Assembly: GCF_038502225.1 (NCBI RefSeq)
Contig: NC_091322.1
Span: 1,946,259-2,010,258 of the forward strand
Origin: Cherax quadricarinatus
Taxonomy: Eukaryota > Arthropoda > Malacostraca > Decapoda > Parastacidae
Direction of reading: 5' to 3'
DNA length: 64,000 nt
Shown here: positions 39,490 to 50,770 of the stretch, piece by piece
Numbering within the stretch: position 1 is the stretch's first letter
Layout: each line of letters begins with the position of its first letter
The notes under the pieces: generated by a model
The model's input: the letters and a program-made list of their open reading frames with translations, nothing else
What the model was told of the DNA's origin: nothing
Database searches by the model: none
Made by a program: the position numbers and the translations under genes

Positions 39490-41814
39490 CAGTGGACCCC
39501 CGCATACCGTCGCCATCACATAACGTACAATCCGCATACCGCTTGCTTTTATCGCAAAAATTTTGCCTCGCATACCGCTCAAAAACCCGCTCACCACTCT
39601 TCGTCCGAGACGCGTCCAATGTGCGCCCTTAGCCAGCCTCACATGTGCCACCGGTGGCATTGTTTACCAGCCAGCCTCCGCGGTAACATCCAAGCATACA
39701 ATCGGAACATTTCGTATTATTAGTGTTTTTGGTGATTTTATCTGCCAAATAAGTGACCATGGGCCCCAAGAAAGCTTCTAGTGCCAACCCTATAGCAATA
39801 AGGGTGAGAATTACTATAGAAATGAAGAAAGAGATCATTGATAAGTATGAAAGTGGAGTGCGTGTCACCGACCTGGCCAGGTTGTACAAGAAACCCAAAT
39901 CAACCATCGCTACTATTGTGGGCAACAGAAAGGCAATCAAGGATGCTGTTCTTGCCAAAGGTTTAACTGTGTTTTCGAAACAGAGATCGCAAGTGATGGA
40001 AGATGTTGAGAGACTCTTATTGGTGTGGATAAATGAAAAACAGCTAGCAGGAGATAGCGTCTCTCAAGCGATCATAAGCGAAAAGGCTAGGAAGTTGCAT
40101 GAGGATTTAATTAAAAAAATGCCTGCAACTAGTGATGTGAGTGAATTTAAGGCCAGCAAAGGTTGGTTTGAGAGATTTAAGAAGCGTAGTGGCATACATA
40201 GTGTGATAAGGCATGGTGAGGCTGTCAGTTCGGACCACAAAGCAGCTGAAAAATATGTGCAGGAATTCAAGGAGTACATAGTGAAGGACTGAAACCTGAA
40301 CAAGTGTTTAATTGTGATGAAACAGGCCTGTTTTGGAAGAAAATGCCAAGCAGGACCTACATTACTCAGGAGGAAAAGGCACTCCCAGGACATAAGCCTA
40401 TGAAAGACAGGCTTACTTTGTTGATGTGTTCCAATGCTACTGGTGATTGCAAAGTGAAGCCTTTATTAGTGTATCACTCTGAAACTCCCAGACCGTTCAG
40501 GCAAAAGAATGTCCTCAAGGAGAATTTGTGTGTGCTGTGGAGGGCAAACAGTAAGGCATGGGTCACTAGGGACTTTTTCTATGACTGGTTACACCATGCA
40601 TTTGCCCCCAATGTGAAAGATTACTTAACTGAAAAGAAATTAGAACTTAAGTGTCTCCTAGTGTTAGACAATGCCCCTGGTCATCCTACAGACGTGGCAG
40701 AGCGACTTTATGGGGACATGAAATTCATTAAGGTGAAGTTTTTGCCTCCTAATACCACTCCTCTCCTGCAGCCCATGGACCAGCAGGTTATTGCAAACTT
40801 CAAAAAACTGTACACAAAAGCTCTGTTTGAAAGGTGCTTTGTAGTGACCTCAGAAACTCAACTGACTCTTAAGAGAGTTTTGGAGAGAGCACTTTAATAT
40901 CCTCAATTGTGTAAACCTTATAGGTAAGGCTTGGGAGGGAGTGACTAAGAAGACCTTGAACTCGGCTTGGAAGAAACTGTGGCCAGAATGTGTAGACAAA
41001 GGGGATTTTGAAGGGTTTGAGGCTAACCCTGAGAGGATTATGCCAGTTGAGGAATCCATTGTGGCATTGGGAAAGTCCTTGGGGTTGGAGGTTAGTGGGG
41101 AGGATGTGGAAGAGTTGGTGGAGGAGGACAATGAAGAACTAACCACTGATGAGCTGATAGATCAACTTCAACAGCAAGAGGCCAGACCTGAGGAAACTGG
41201 TTCAGAGGAGGGGAGAGAGAAATTGAAGAAGTTGCCTACTACAAAGATTAAGGAAATCTGTGCAAAGTGGCTTGAAGTGCAAACCTTCATGGATGAAAAT
41301 CACCCTCACACAGCTATTGCAAGCCGTGTTGGCAACCTGTACACTGACAATGTTGTGAAACACTTTAGGGAAGTCATAAAGGAACGAGAGGTACAGGCCA
41401 CTATGGACAGATATGTTGTGCGAAAGAAGTCCAGTGACTCTGAAGCTGGTCCTAGTGGCATTAAAAGAAGAAGGGAAGTAACCCCAGAAAAGGACTCGAC
41501 ACCTCAAGTCTTAATGGAAGGGGATTCCCCTTCTAAACACTAACACTCTCTCTCCCCTCCTCCCATCCCATCAATCATCACCAGATCTTCAATAAAAGTA
41601 AGTGTCATGTAATTGTGCATGCCTTTTTCAGTTTGTGTGTATTAAAATTAACATTTCATGTGGTAAAAAATTTTTTTTCATACTTTTGGGTGTCTTGCAC
41701 GGATTAATTTGATTTCCATTATTTCTTATGGGGAAAATTCATTCGCATACCGATCATTTCGCATAACAATGAGCCCTCTTGCACGGATTAAAGTCGCTAT
41801 GCGGGGGTCCACTG
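39490..41814 (+). mobile_element. Near-complete Tigger (pogo-type) DNA transposon
   Basis: 2,325 bp with TIRs CAGTGGACCCCCGCATA at both ends and TA duplications (39488-39489, 41815-41816). It carries one transposase gene on the + strand with two frameshifts. It is the full-length relative of the deleted element at 26322-27598 and would be its natural source of transposase. Confidence 0.94.
39759..41543 (+). pseudogene. Tigger/pogo transposase (TIGD-like), two frameshifts
   Basis: Starts at the ATG of MGPKKASSANPIAIRVR. The N-terminal HTH (SGVRVTDLARLYKKPKSTIA) and CENP-B-type domain (EFKASKGWFERFKKRSGIHS) run to about 40280, where a frameshift separates IVKD from LKPEQVFNCDETGLFW. The DDE/D triad is visible: NCDETG, LLVLDNAPGH and LLQPMDQQ. 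A second frameshift near 40875 precedes REFWREHFNILNCVN and KAWEGVTKKTLNSAW, then an acidic tail to SPSKH. All catalytic residues survive, so only the two shifts disable it. Such proteins cut and paste DNA at TA sites. Confidence 0.92.
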
Positions 41815-41852
41815 TACATGATATACTGCCCTAGCTGACATCAATGACATTA

Positions 41853-41952
41853 NNNNNNNNNNNNNNNNNNNNNNNNNNNNNNNNNNNNNNNNNNNNNNNN
41901 NNNNNNNNNNNNNNNNNNNNNNNNNNNNNNNNNNNNNNNNNNNNNNNNNNNN
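41853..41952. other. Assembly gap (100 N)
   Basis: Exactly 100 N, the conventional size for a gap of unknown length, ending at the edge of a satellite array. Confidence 0.98.
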
Positions 41953-43262
41953 GGGACGCTCATGGTCAGCCCACGCTCCCCACACACCTGGCCGGGGCGC
42001 CCATGGTCAGCCCACGCTCCCCACACACCTAGCCGGGACGCCCATGGTCAGCCCACGCTCCCCACACACCTGGCCGGGACGCCCATGGTCAGCTCACGCT
42101 CCCCACACACCTGGCCGGGACGCCCATGGTCAGCCCACGCTCCCCACACACCTGGCCGGGACGCCCATGGTCAGCCCACGCTCCCCACACACCTGGCCGG
42201 GACGCCCATGGTCAGCCCACGCTCCCCACACACCTGGCCGGGGCGCCCATGGTCAGCCCACGCTCCCCACACACCTGGCCGGGACGCCCATGGTCAGCCC
42301 ACGCTCCCCACACACCTGGCCGGGACGCCCATGGTCAGCCCACGCTCCCCACACACCTGGCCGGGACGCCCATGGTCAGCCCACGCTCCCCACACACCTG
42401 GCCGGGATGCCCATGGTCAGCCCACGCTCCCCACACACCTGGCCGGGACGCCCATGGTCAGCCCACGCTCCCCACACACCTGGCCGGGACGCCCATGGTC
42501 AGCCCACGCTCCCCACACACCTGGCCGGGACGCCCATGGTCAGCCCACGCTCCCCACACACCTGGCCGGGACGCCCATGGTCAGCACACGCGCCCCACAC
42601 CTGGCCGGGACGCCCATGGTCAGCCCACGCTCCCCACACACCTGGCCGGGACGCCCATGGTCAGCCCACGCTCCCCACACACCTGGCCGGGACGCCCATG
42701 GTCAGCCCACGCTCCCCACACACCTGGCCGGGACGCCCATGGTCAGCCCACGCTCCCCACACACCTGGCCGGGACGCCCATGGTCAGCCCACGCTCCCCA
42801 CACACCTGGCCGGGACGCCCATGGTCAGCCCACGCTCCCCACACACCTGGCCGGGACGCCCATGGTCAGCCCACGCTCCCCACACACCTGGCCGGGACGC
42901 CCATGGTCAGCCCACGCTCCCCACACACCTGGCCGGGGCGCCCATGGTCAGCCCACGCTCCCCACACACTTGGCCGGGACGCCCATGGTCAGCCCACGCT
43001 CCCCACACACCTGGCCGGGACGCCCATGGTCAGCCCACGCTCCCCACACACCTGGCTGGGACGCCCATGGTCAGCCCACGCTCCCCACACACCTGGCCGG
43101 GACGCCCATGGTCAGCCCAAACTCCCCACACACCTGGCCGGGACGCCCATGGTCAGCCCACGCTCCCCACACACCTGGCCGGGACGCCCATGGTCAGCCC
43201 ACGCTCCCCACACACCTGGCCGGGACGCCCATGGTCAGCCCAAACTCCCCACACACCTGGCT
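41953..43262. repeat. 41-bp satellite array, about 32 units
   Basis: Head-to-tail units of GGGACGCCCATGGTCAGCCC plus ACGCTCCCCACACACCTGGCC with single-base variants (AAACTCC, GGGGCGC, TTGGCC) and one shortened unit near 42590. It is GC-rich against an AT-rich background. Because 41 is not a multiple of three and the unit lacks stops, all three + frames stay open for about 400 codons; none is a credible gene. The array abuts the gap, so its real length is unknown. Confidence 0.97.
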
Positions 43263-43684
43263 CTGTTAATTAAAAAAAAAAAAACTATGGCTGTAATTAG
43301 TGGTTGACCCTTGTGGTATACCGGTGATATGGTTTACCTGTCAACAAGTCAACGCACTAGTGAAACCTCAACATTTACAGTAAACCGGAAGACTGGAAGC
43401 AAACCTACGTTGCAGGTGGTGTGCAACCTCGCTATGCAGAACACACGCTACACATCTTGCTTTCACTATCACATCTATGAAACATACCAGAACTTTACTT
43501 TCTTCGAGTGCCTTGTTAAATGGAACTGAAATAATTAAATAACAGCACCTTCGCCAGTATTTTCATGGTATCGCCTTCAATTGCATTAAAGTCTCCCGCC
43601 CACACTCAGACAATTTACGATTTCTAAAATTTAAATCTGGAAATACATTATCTTCATCAGTTAAAGTGAAAAAGATATGTCAGC
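43263..43684. other. Intergenic, nothing recognised
   Basis: A short A-run follows the satellite, then unique-looking sequence. A 72-codon frame at 43311-43529 has no recognisable motif and I do not call it. Confidence 0.45.
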
Positions 43685-43696
43685 CTTCACCCAACA

Positions 43697-43864
43697 GATT
43701 ATTATTATTATAATCAAGGGGGAAGCGCTAAACCCGGAGGATTATACAGCGCCTGGGGGGGGGGATGTGGAAGGCATTCAGGCTTAATTCGGGGAACTGG
43801 AGCACAGATCCAATTCCCTAAATCAAGAGCCCCTCACCAACATCAAGGAACCTTCCTTGAGGGG
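43697..43864 (-). mobile_element. 160-bp SINE-like element, copy with 12-bp duplication
   Basis: Flanked by CTTCACCCAACA (43685-43696, 43865-43876). Nearly identical to the copy at 39041-39201 apart from the length of the G run and the TTA tail. Confidence 0.9.
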
Positions 43865-43876
43865 CTTCACCCAACA

Positions 43877-44730
43877 ATTTGTCATTCCAGTAAACAAAGT
43901 TACGAGAATATTGTAAGCAACTGTTCATCAACCACAACTCCAAACTAAACACTAAGAACATAGATTACGAATCATTTACCACAAGTGAGCCTGGCATACC
44001 ATGGAATTAGTGTCGCCCCATATAAACCCCACCATCAGTAACGTAAAACTATGCACGAAACAACGAAAGGCATATACACACACTACCTCTTGACAGCTAC
44101 ATGATACTTCATTCAACTGAAGGAGATTTATCCGTACGTCTACCCACTCACTGGTCAATGTGACATCTGTGGCTCACTCCAGACTGCTACTCACCCCACT
44201 CTTCCTCCCCCATGACTTCCCATTTTTTCCTCAGACCATTCCATAGAAAACGTTAATCAGCTGTTGTCATTGTGCATTATCTTCCCTAATTCTGGGTTTC
44301 GAGCAGCAAAAATACTCATTTAAAGACAGCTTAATATATAGGTAACTTTAATAGTAAGACATCGTTCTTCATCGTTTCCTTCAATAACGCCTGCTTCTCT
44401 ATGCAACCTAAACTTATCTAGTTTTATGGATATTATCACCTTACTGACATGTGTATAAAAAAATTCAAACAATATTGTGATTGAAACAAGGTGAAGAAGG
44501 AATAACAGCCACCGGCTGACCAGATTACTATATCATTTGTGCGTATTAGGATAAGTCGCTTCATGTCAGAAGTTACTTGAAGTGCGAGAAGCACCCAGAC
44601 TTGTCTTATAGATTTTTTCATCAGATAGGGGCAAAATAATGCTGTGTTCACTAATAATAATGTTGCATTTGATACTGGAAATGGAGAGTTGATCCTTGAA
44701 TAATTGACCAACTTTGAGTTTAGCGTATTT
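43877..44730. other. Intergenic, nothing recognised
   Basis: Unique-looking AT-rich sequence. No exon with paired splice sites, no RNA gene. Confidence 0.45.
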
Positions 44731-44990
44731 TAGGGTCACTGACTTTTTTGAGTTATCCTAGGTTCTCTACACATATGCTGCTATGTATGATAATGCTATG
44801 TAACTGTATTTGTGTATACCTGAATAAACTTACTTACTTATACCCAGATCGAACCCTGTGTGAGTTGGGCTATATGGGCAAGTTTCCTAACATCTGCCTC
44901 TGATGTTAGTAGATACTTAAAGGTTAGTCTGCTATCGTGGGTTGCATCCTGGGAGAGCATACAAAAGAACCCGAGTAGAAATAATCACAG
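44731..44990 (+). mobile_element. SINE tail module with (TTAC)n, followed by a SINE body fragment
   Basis: 44731-44843: GGTCACTGACTTTTTTGAG, ATCCTAGGTTCTC, TGTATACCTGAATAAACTTA and TTACTTACTTA. 44845-44990: GATCGAACCCTGTGTGAG (B-box-like), GGCAAGTTTCCTAACATCTG and GTGGGTTGCATCCTGGGAGA. Similar tails lie at 45615-45738, 50700-50770, 51500-51625, 54455-54575 and 58773-58912. Confidence 0.7.
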
Positions 44991-45174
44991 TGCTTGGCTT
45001 ACTCATCTTGCTAGTGGTAGCACACAGACAAAAAAAAAGATTACAGAGGTCACAGTGGGTTTTTGCCAGACCCCATTGGGCATAGTTATATCCTTAAAAT
45101 TATTACAGTCATTTCATATATTATAATTTCTTCACAATACACAAAAATCATTACCACTGTAACTTGTTCAGCTA

Positions 45175-45330
45175 TCAAATCTCTTGACTACCACCCACGG
45201 GATGGGTATGGGGTACATAATACAGATGTTAAACTTTAAATTTACAACTCAAGGAACGGGTGGGACTTGAACCCATGGCAAGTGAGTCCTAAAAATCACA
45301 GGCCAGTGCGTTAACGCACTCCATGCTCAT
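45175..45330 (-). mobile_element. tRNA-derived SINE head
   Basis: Minus strand AGTGCGTTAACGCACTGG, then CTTGCCATGGGTTCAAGTCC with a canonical B box (GGTTCAAGTCC), followed by an AT-rich piece and a tail related to CCATCCCGTGGGTGGTAGTC (shared with 53060-53090). No acceptor stem pairing, so not a tRNA gene. Confidence 0.6.
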
Positions 45331-45743
45331 CCTGTGAGTGGTAGCGCAAAAAAAACAGGATTACAGAAGTCACAATGGTCTTTGTCACAGAGCGTTGTTA
45401 CATCATTGGAAAGGAATATTAGTCATTTCGTATTTTACAATTACTTCGTATAGTTGTTGGACATAATACATTAAGGAATGCAATCTCAAAATATTAAATT
45501 CTTGTTACCACTGAAATGATAAAAAAAAAATGGTCATAGCTGGGTTGCAATCTCTTTAAGTCGATGTAAAATATGGATACTACATCAAGATTTTAGATAT
45601 CATAAACAATGAGGTGTTTTGACAAGGACCCCAATGGAAATAAGTTACTTTGACTTTGTTGGGGTTACTCTATGTAATTTACGCATGTTACTAGACATGA
45701 TGATTGTACTTAAGTGTACCTGTACCTGTATCCCAATGGAAGT

Positions 45744-46920
45744 TATGGAAAATTTTCTAGGGTGCTTACCTGTATGTACCTCAACATTATATACATACCA
45801 GTAATCTCATTGGGAGACAATCATATTGTTTACCGTAGTCACCCCGTGTAGACATGTGAGAAAACTTAACCACCCCTGGTCGCACCAAGTGGTCCCCTCG
45901 ACCTCACAATCTTATCCATATCTATCCGAGACCAGTATGGATTGGGTAGCACCCACAAGTACGGTGCTACTAATTAATTGTGGACTGTATAGATTATATT
46001 AGTTTAACTGAATGAAGGGGGGGGGGGGGGAAGGACACACATGGATACATCCGTCAAGGAAAACATTTGTACATAATCCCACTACTTACCAGATGTTCTC
46101 TGGTGGTCACTTGATGTAGCTGGATCACTCATAACCTATCTAATTATAACATACCACCACTGGCCAGTCTAAGGTTGCTATAACTAGAAGGGTTACTTAA
46201 CTGTGGGTGATTGATATTCCTCATTTCTTGATTCACCATCTCATTTTCGATGTCCTGCTACACCGACACGATTCTCATTCCAGCAGGACGAGGTATCCGC
46301 TGGTTTGTCCTGCTTTAGACGTCGTGACTCAAGGAGTTTCCCTTTCCTCGTCTCGTTAACAACGAGGTCTAGCGTGTTCACTCGGAGCAAACGACTTATT
46401 TCACTTCACATATTCTCTTAACTTAGCGTTATTATCCTTAATTACATTACAATTCACAAGACGATTTAATGACTCAAATTATTATACACATTAGAGATCA
46501 CTCCATTAAGATCTGAGACCGATGAGTGATGATTAAACCAAGGGTAATTTTCCCGGGGCTCAGTCCAGGACGACGCGTCAGTCACCCCGTCCTACCCGTA
46601 ATCACCTTTTACCACTCTATTATCGTGGTCCCGTAAATCACGTTCCCTCACTCTCCACTAGGAACAGTCACGACACTTCCTATTACGAAATGAGGCCTAT
46701 ATTAATCCTTAGGCCGCGTGAATGCCAATTTCGTGGTACCATGCCTTTTCCGCTTCCTCTCCACCTTCAAAACAAACCCGCCACTCCCCCCCGCACATCC
46801 GCGCATGCGCAAAGGGAGCTCTTGGTTCTACTCTTATTTTCAAATACATTTTTGACCCATATAGACACATTAAACACCTATTAGGCACTATAGTTTCGGA
46901 AAATTAAAAAATTTTCCACA
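45744..46920 (-). repeat. 3' LTR of the BEL/Pao element
   Basis: Ends show a terminal inverted repeat (TATGGAAAATTTTC ... AAAATTTTCCACA). Contains a run of about 14 G near 46017-46031, also present in the other LTR. Confidence 0.92.
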
Positions 46921-46995
46921 CTGCGGCCGGGCGGAGGTCGTTGCTAGACGACTTACATAATGTGGAGTACAATTTTTTCCATCTTCACTGGCCAC

Positions 46996-47530
46996 CCATA
47001 TTTATTGAACTCTCAAAATGGACTAATTGGTGTTCCATTCTCTCAGGGGCATAAGCCTATGCTCCCTGGATTAAGTTATCGGGCATACTGGAATTTTGAG
47101 ACTTTACCAATAACAAGTCTCTCAGTATCCCAAGTCAGCCCCAGCACATTACTGCATATAGGCACCAACTCCATGGCCATCCATATTTATTGAACCCTCA
47201 AAATGGACTAATTGGTGTTCCATTCTCTCAGGGGCATAAGCCTATGCTCCCTGGATTAAGTTGTTGGGCATACTGGAATTTTGAGACTTTACCAATAACA
47301 AGTCTCTCAGTATCCCAAGTCAGCCCCAGCACATTACTGCATACAGGCACCAACTCCATGGCCATCTATATTTATTGATCCCTCAAAATGGACTAATTAG
47401 TGTTCCATTCTCTCAGGGGCATAAGCCTATGCTCCCTGGATTAATTTATTGGGCATACTGGAATTTTGAGACTTTAACAATAACAAGTCTCTCAGTATCC
47501 CAAGTCAGTCCCAGCACATTTCTTCATTAT
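46996..47530. repeat. 185-bp tandem repeat, three units
   Basis: Units start at about 46999, 47184 and 47369 (TATTTATTGA) and are very similar; the third is cut short. They lie inside the BEL/Pao element between the pol remnant and the 3' LTR. Short frames in each unit (PQNGLIGVPFSQGHKPMLPG) recur because of the repeat and are not genes. Confidence 0.92.
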
Positions 47531-47714
47531 TTCATTAACCCCTTCACATATCCTCATTAGTTCCTCTTCAGTTGACGTCACACCCGGAAATTGTCCACAT
47601 AAGATTATTTACCCAATTACTTCGCTCAGTGGACCGCCTGTGCACTTAAGGTGTGCATTTATCGTCGCCTGAAGTAAGAACAATTTATTATTTAACTGCT
47701 TATTAATTATATCA

Positions 47715-48110
47715 TTATAAGCAGTCAACAATTTTGGTGTCTTGCTCAGTTCGCAGAGCTGGGTCCTTTAACTGTCCATACGCCATCCTATAATTAGTAG
47801 GTAATTCTGGACGGTCAAGCTTCCACGGAAGTCGCACCCAGTAATGTCCAGATTCACATTTAACATCCTTCAGGTATTGTTCCTGAGTAAAGGAATCATT
47901 TGGACTTTCCTCATTTACATTAATCCCTATGCTGTCCAGCTCCCACAAATTAGACTGGTTCAACATCATTCTCGATAGAAGAATACTTGTACTGGGTTGA
48001 CCTTTCATGAGTAAGACACCGTGACCGTATTCACTACTTCCTCTAGTCATTATTACTAGGCGGTAGTCTGCCATATATTACATGGCCCGTACCAGTGTTG
48101 AGGAGAGTGA
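47715..48110 (-). pseudogene. pol: BEL/Pao pol N-terminal remnant
   Basis: After a shifted protease-like TLLNTGTGHVIYG (Asn where the active-site Asp is expected) the frame reads LLMKGQPSTSILLSRMM, NLWELDSIGINVNEE, GHYWVRLPWK and LPTNYRMAYGQL, the segment that normally precedes BEL/Pao RT. It stops at 47715 and no RT follows. Confidence 0.75.
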
Positions 48111-48530
48111 CGCCGTATGGTTTTGGATTTATGCCCTTTATCCTGAATTTTTACATCCAACACCGGCAAGGCTACCTCAGCTAGGCCATCATTATTGCCA
48201 TTAGCTGCAACCTTTACATCAGTCACTGTAGTGTCAGGGTTATTAACATTATCATTATTGTCACCATTATTATAAGAATCACATACAACCCTGCACATAA
48301 CTGTATGGTGCTTTCCCTTGTTGCATTGATAGCAACTGTTCAATTTGGTATGACAATCCTTTACATTATGATTGTCTAGACATCTGATAAATCTGTCAAG
48401 TTCTTTCATTCTTTCCACTTTAATATCCCATGAATTACAGGCATTACAATTTTTAGTGAAATGAGTACCCTGGCAGAAGAGGCAGTCTCTCTTTTCCTTG
48501 CCTGACCTCTTATTAACTGGGTTACACTTA
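48111..48530 (-). pseudogene. gag: BEL/Pao gag C-terminal part with two zinc knuckles
   Basis: Minus-strand frame containing CLFCQGTHFTKNC, IKVERMKELDRFIRCLDNHN and CYQCNKGKHHTVMC. The paired CCHC-like knuckles with the HHT motif are typical of BEL/Pao gag. An Asn/Asp-rich linker follows (YNNGDNNDNVNN). Confidence 0.82.
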
Positions 48531-48690
48531 CTGAAGTACTTATTCCTCTTACCTTGATGTGAGGAACCACTATTACTGATTCCTGACTTGATATGTGCCT
48601 ATTTAACTCTTAACTATGATTATTACCACTGGGATTATTTTTCCCTTTTGAGACTTGACAGATACTTCAGAGTCATTATGTGTTATATCC

Positions 48691-49173
48691 TTAGAACTGT
48701 TTGGCTGACTGGTCTGCAATTGAACAATTAATTCCTGCCGACCTAGTCTGATTTCCTCCAGACCGTACTATGGAGGTTTTGGCAAACACACCCTTTGCAT
48801 TAATAGGTTGATCAACTGCCTGGCTTACACCCTTTAATTTATTCAAAGCCTTACTTTTACAAGACAGTTTTTCTTCCAATTCGTAATGTTGATTAATTAA
48901 AACATTCATTTCCATTCCATCTGTACAATTCTCTAGCAGATCTCTTTCACAGTCTTTAAACCACAATTTGTACCAATCAAATCTACTCTCTAAAGCATCT
49001 AAATATAACTTTAATTCATTAGGGTTCACGGTTCTTTGATTCACTAAATCAAATGCCTTCGTCACATGGCTTTTAATAGCCTGTAATGATGCTTTCATTA
49101 CTCTAAAATTCACGGACTTGTCAGCCACATTAACTCCATTAGATCCAGTCATGGTTAGAGAATTATTAATCAC
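48691..49173 (-). CDS. gag: BEL/Pao gag N-terminal part
   Basis: 160 codons from MINNSLTMTGSNGVN; mostly helical with AFDLVNQRTVNPNELKLYLD and FDWYKLWFKDCERDLLENCT. It starts about 230 bp inside the 5' LTR boundary. Stops between 48530 and 48691 separate it from the zinc-knuckle part. The TG-tyrosine-rich helical layout fits BEL/Pao gag, but the assignment relies mainly on context. Confidence 0.65.
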   Translation of the reverse strand: MINNSLTMTGSNGVNVADKSVNFRVMKASLQAIKSHVTKAFDLVNQRTVNPNELKLYLDALESRFDWYKLWFKDCERDLLENCTDGMEMNVLINQHYELEEKLSCKSKALNKLKGVSQAVDQPINAKGVFAKTSIVRSGGNQTRSAGINCSIADQSAKQF

Positions 49174-49388
49174 TGATTATACAACTTAAGTAGGCGCCTT
49201 ATAAGAGTAATTCTTGCACTTTACTCTTGTATATCCTAGCCACACATGTGCTAGCAATTAATTGGGCTAATTGTCATCCATCACACGATCGATTAAACTT
49301 GTGCACCCTACACCCACTTCCTTCAATCAGTCACTTAATTATTAAGTAATTAATTCAATTAATTTTTTCACTGATTGCACCCGGTTCT

Positions 49389-49407
49389 CGAAGGACCAAC
49401 GGGCAGA
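49389..49407 (-). promoter_or_regulatory. Primer-binding-site candidate of the BEL/Pao element
   Basis: On the minus strand just after the 5' LTR: TGGTCCTTCGAGAACCGGG, beginning with the complement of tRNA CCA, about 9 bp from the LTR edge. The tRNA is not identified. Confidence 0.5.
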
Positions 49408-50585
49408 TATGGAAAATTTTCTAGGGTGCTTACCTGTATGTACCTCAACATTATATACATACCAGTAATCTCATTGGGAGACAATCATATTGTTTACCGT
49501 AGTCACCCCGTGTAGACATGTGAGAAAACTTAACCACCCCTGGTCGCACCAAGTGGTCCCCTCGACCTCACAATCTTATCCATATCTATCCGAGACCAGT
49601 ATGGATTGGGTAGCACCCACAAGTACGGTGCTACTAATTAATTGTGGACTGTATAGATTATATTAGTTTAACTGAATGAAGGGGGGGGGGGGGGTAGGAC
49701 ACACATGGATACATCCGTCAAGGAAAACATTTGTACATAATCCCACTACTTACCAGATGTTCTCTGGTGGTCACTTGATGTAGCTGGATCACTCATAACC
49801 TATCTAATTATAACATACCACCACTGGCCAGTCTAAGGTTGCTATAACTAGAAGGGTTACTTAACTGTGGGTGATTGATATTCCTCATTTCTTGATTCAC
49901 CATCTCATTTTCGATGTCCTGCTACACCGACACGATTCTCATTCCAGCAGGACGAGGTATCCGCTGGTTTGTCCTGCTTTAGACGTCGTGACTCAAGGAG
50001 TTTCCCTTTCCTCGTCTCGTTAACAACGAGGTCTAGCGTGTTCACTCGGAGCAAACGACTTATTTCACTTCACATATTCTCTTAACTTAGCGTTATTATC
50101 CTTAATTACATTACAATTCACAAGACGATTTAATGACTCAAATTATTATACACATTAGAGATCACTCCATTAAGATCTGAGACCGATGAGTGATGATTAA
50201 ACCAAGGGTAATTTTCCCGGGGCTCAGTCCAGGACGACGCGTCAGTCACCCCGTCCTACCCGTAATCACCTTTTACCACTCTATTATCGTGGTCCCGTAA
50301 ATCACGTTCCCTCACTCTCCACTAGGAACAGTCACGACACTTCCTATTACGAAATGAGGCCTATATTAATCCTTAGGCCGCCGTGAATGCCAATTTCGTG
50401 GTACCATGCCTTTTCCGCTTCCTCTCCACCTTCAAAACAAACCCGCCACTCCCCCCCGCACATCCGCGCATGCGCAAAGGGAGCTCTTGGTTCTACTCTT
50501 ATTTTCAAATACATTTTTGACCCATATAGACACATTAAACACCTATTAGGCACTATAGTTTCGGAAAATTAAAAAATTTTCCACA
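49408..50585 (-). repeat. 5' LTR of the BEL/Pao element
   Basis: Near-identical partner of 45744-46920. A small frame inside it (PISWYHAFSASSPPS, 50387-50572) is duplicated in the other LTR and is not called as a gene. Confidence 0.92.
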
Positions 50586-50590
50586 GAAGT

Positions 50591-50770
50591 CACTCTGACT
50601 TTTTTGGGATATCCTGGGTGGGTTAGGTTAGGTAATGGTTGTCAGGAAACAGGAGCTTTTGGTCATCTTACTGAGGCCTTCCGCTGGCTTACCAGCCCAC
50701 CACTTACATAATAGCATATGTGTAAAGTACCTAGGATAAACCAAAAAAGTCAGACAGTGACTTATTTCTA
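50591..50770. mobile_element. SINE tail modules flanking the BEL/Pao insertion
   Basis: CACTCTGACTTTTTTGGGAT continues the module interrupted at 45738. An antisense module (GTACCTAGGATAAACCAAAA, GTCAGACAGTGACTTATTTC) follows at 50700-50770. Confidence 0.6.

Larger units (their letters stand above)
45744..50585 (-). mobile_element. Non-autonomous BEL/Pao LTR retrotransposon, young
   Basis: Two LTRs of about 1,177 bp (45744-46920, 49408-50585) are flanked by the 5-bp duplication GAAGT (45739-45743, 50586-50590). By eye they differ only by a G-run length/edge base and one C, so insertion is recent. The internal 2.5 kb holds gag with two zinc knuckles and the start of pol, all on the minus strand, then three 185-bp repeats; RT, RNase H and integrase are absent. 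It must depend on an autonomous relative. Confidence 0.9.

Noticed and set aside
41953..43262. CRISPR array
   Set aside because: Units are contiguous tandem repeats without unique spacers, and the genome is eukaryotic. The same applies to the 185-bp repeats at 46996-47530.
41962..43307. Three overlapping ~400-codon frames (repeats such as MVSPRSPHTWPGRPWSAH)
   Set aside because: They are the three phases of the 41-bp satellite; no stop occurs in the unit, there is no start context, and the ends are set by the array edges.
43311..43529. 72-codon + frame after the satellite
   Set aside because: No recognisable motif, partner exon or conserved features; length is compatible with chance.
45235..45330. 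tRNA gene (also 10456-10530, 28985-29062, 52372-52450)
   Set aside because: B boxes are good but acceptor and anticodon stems do not form, and each is followed by the same SINE body; these are SINE heads.
47005..47560. Three similar ~60-codon frames (PQNGLIGVPFSQ)
   Set aside because: They repeat only because the 185-bp unit repeats; the unit is not a multiple of three and no signal for expression is seen.
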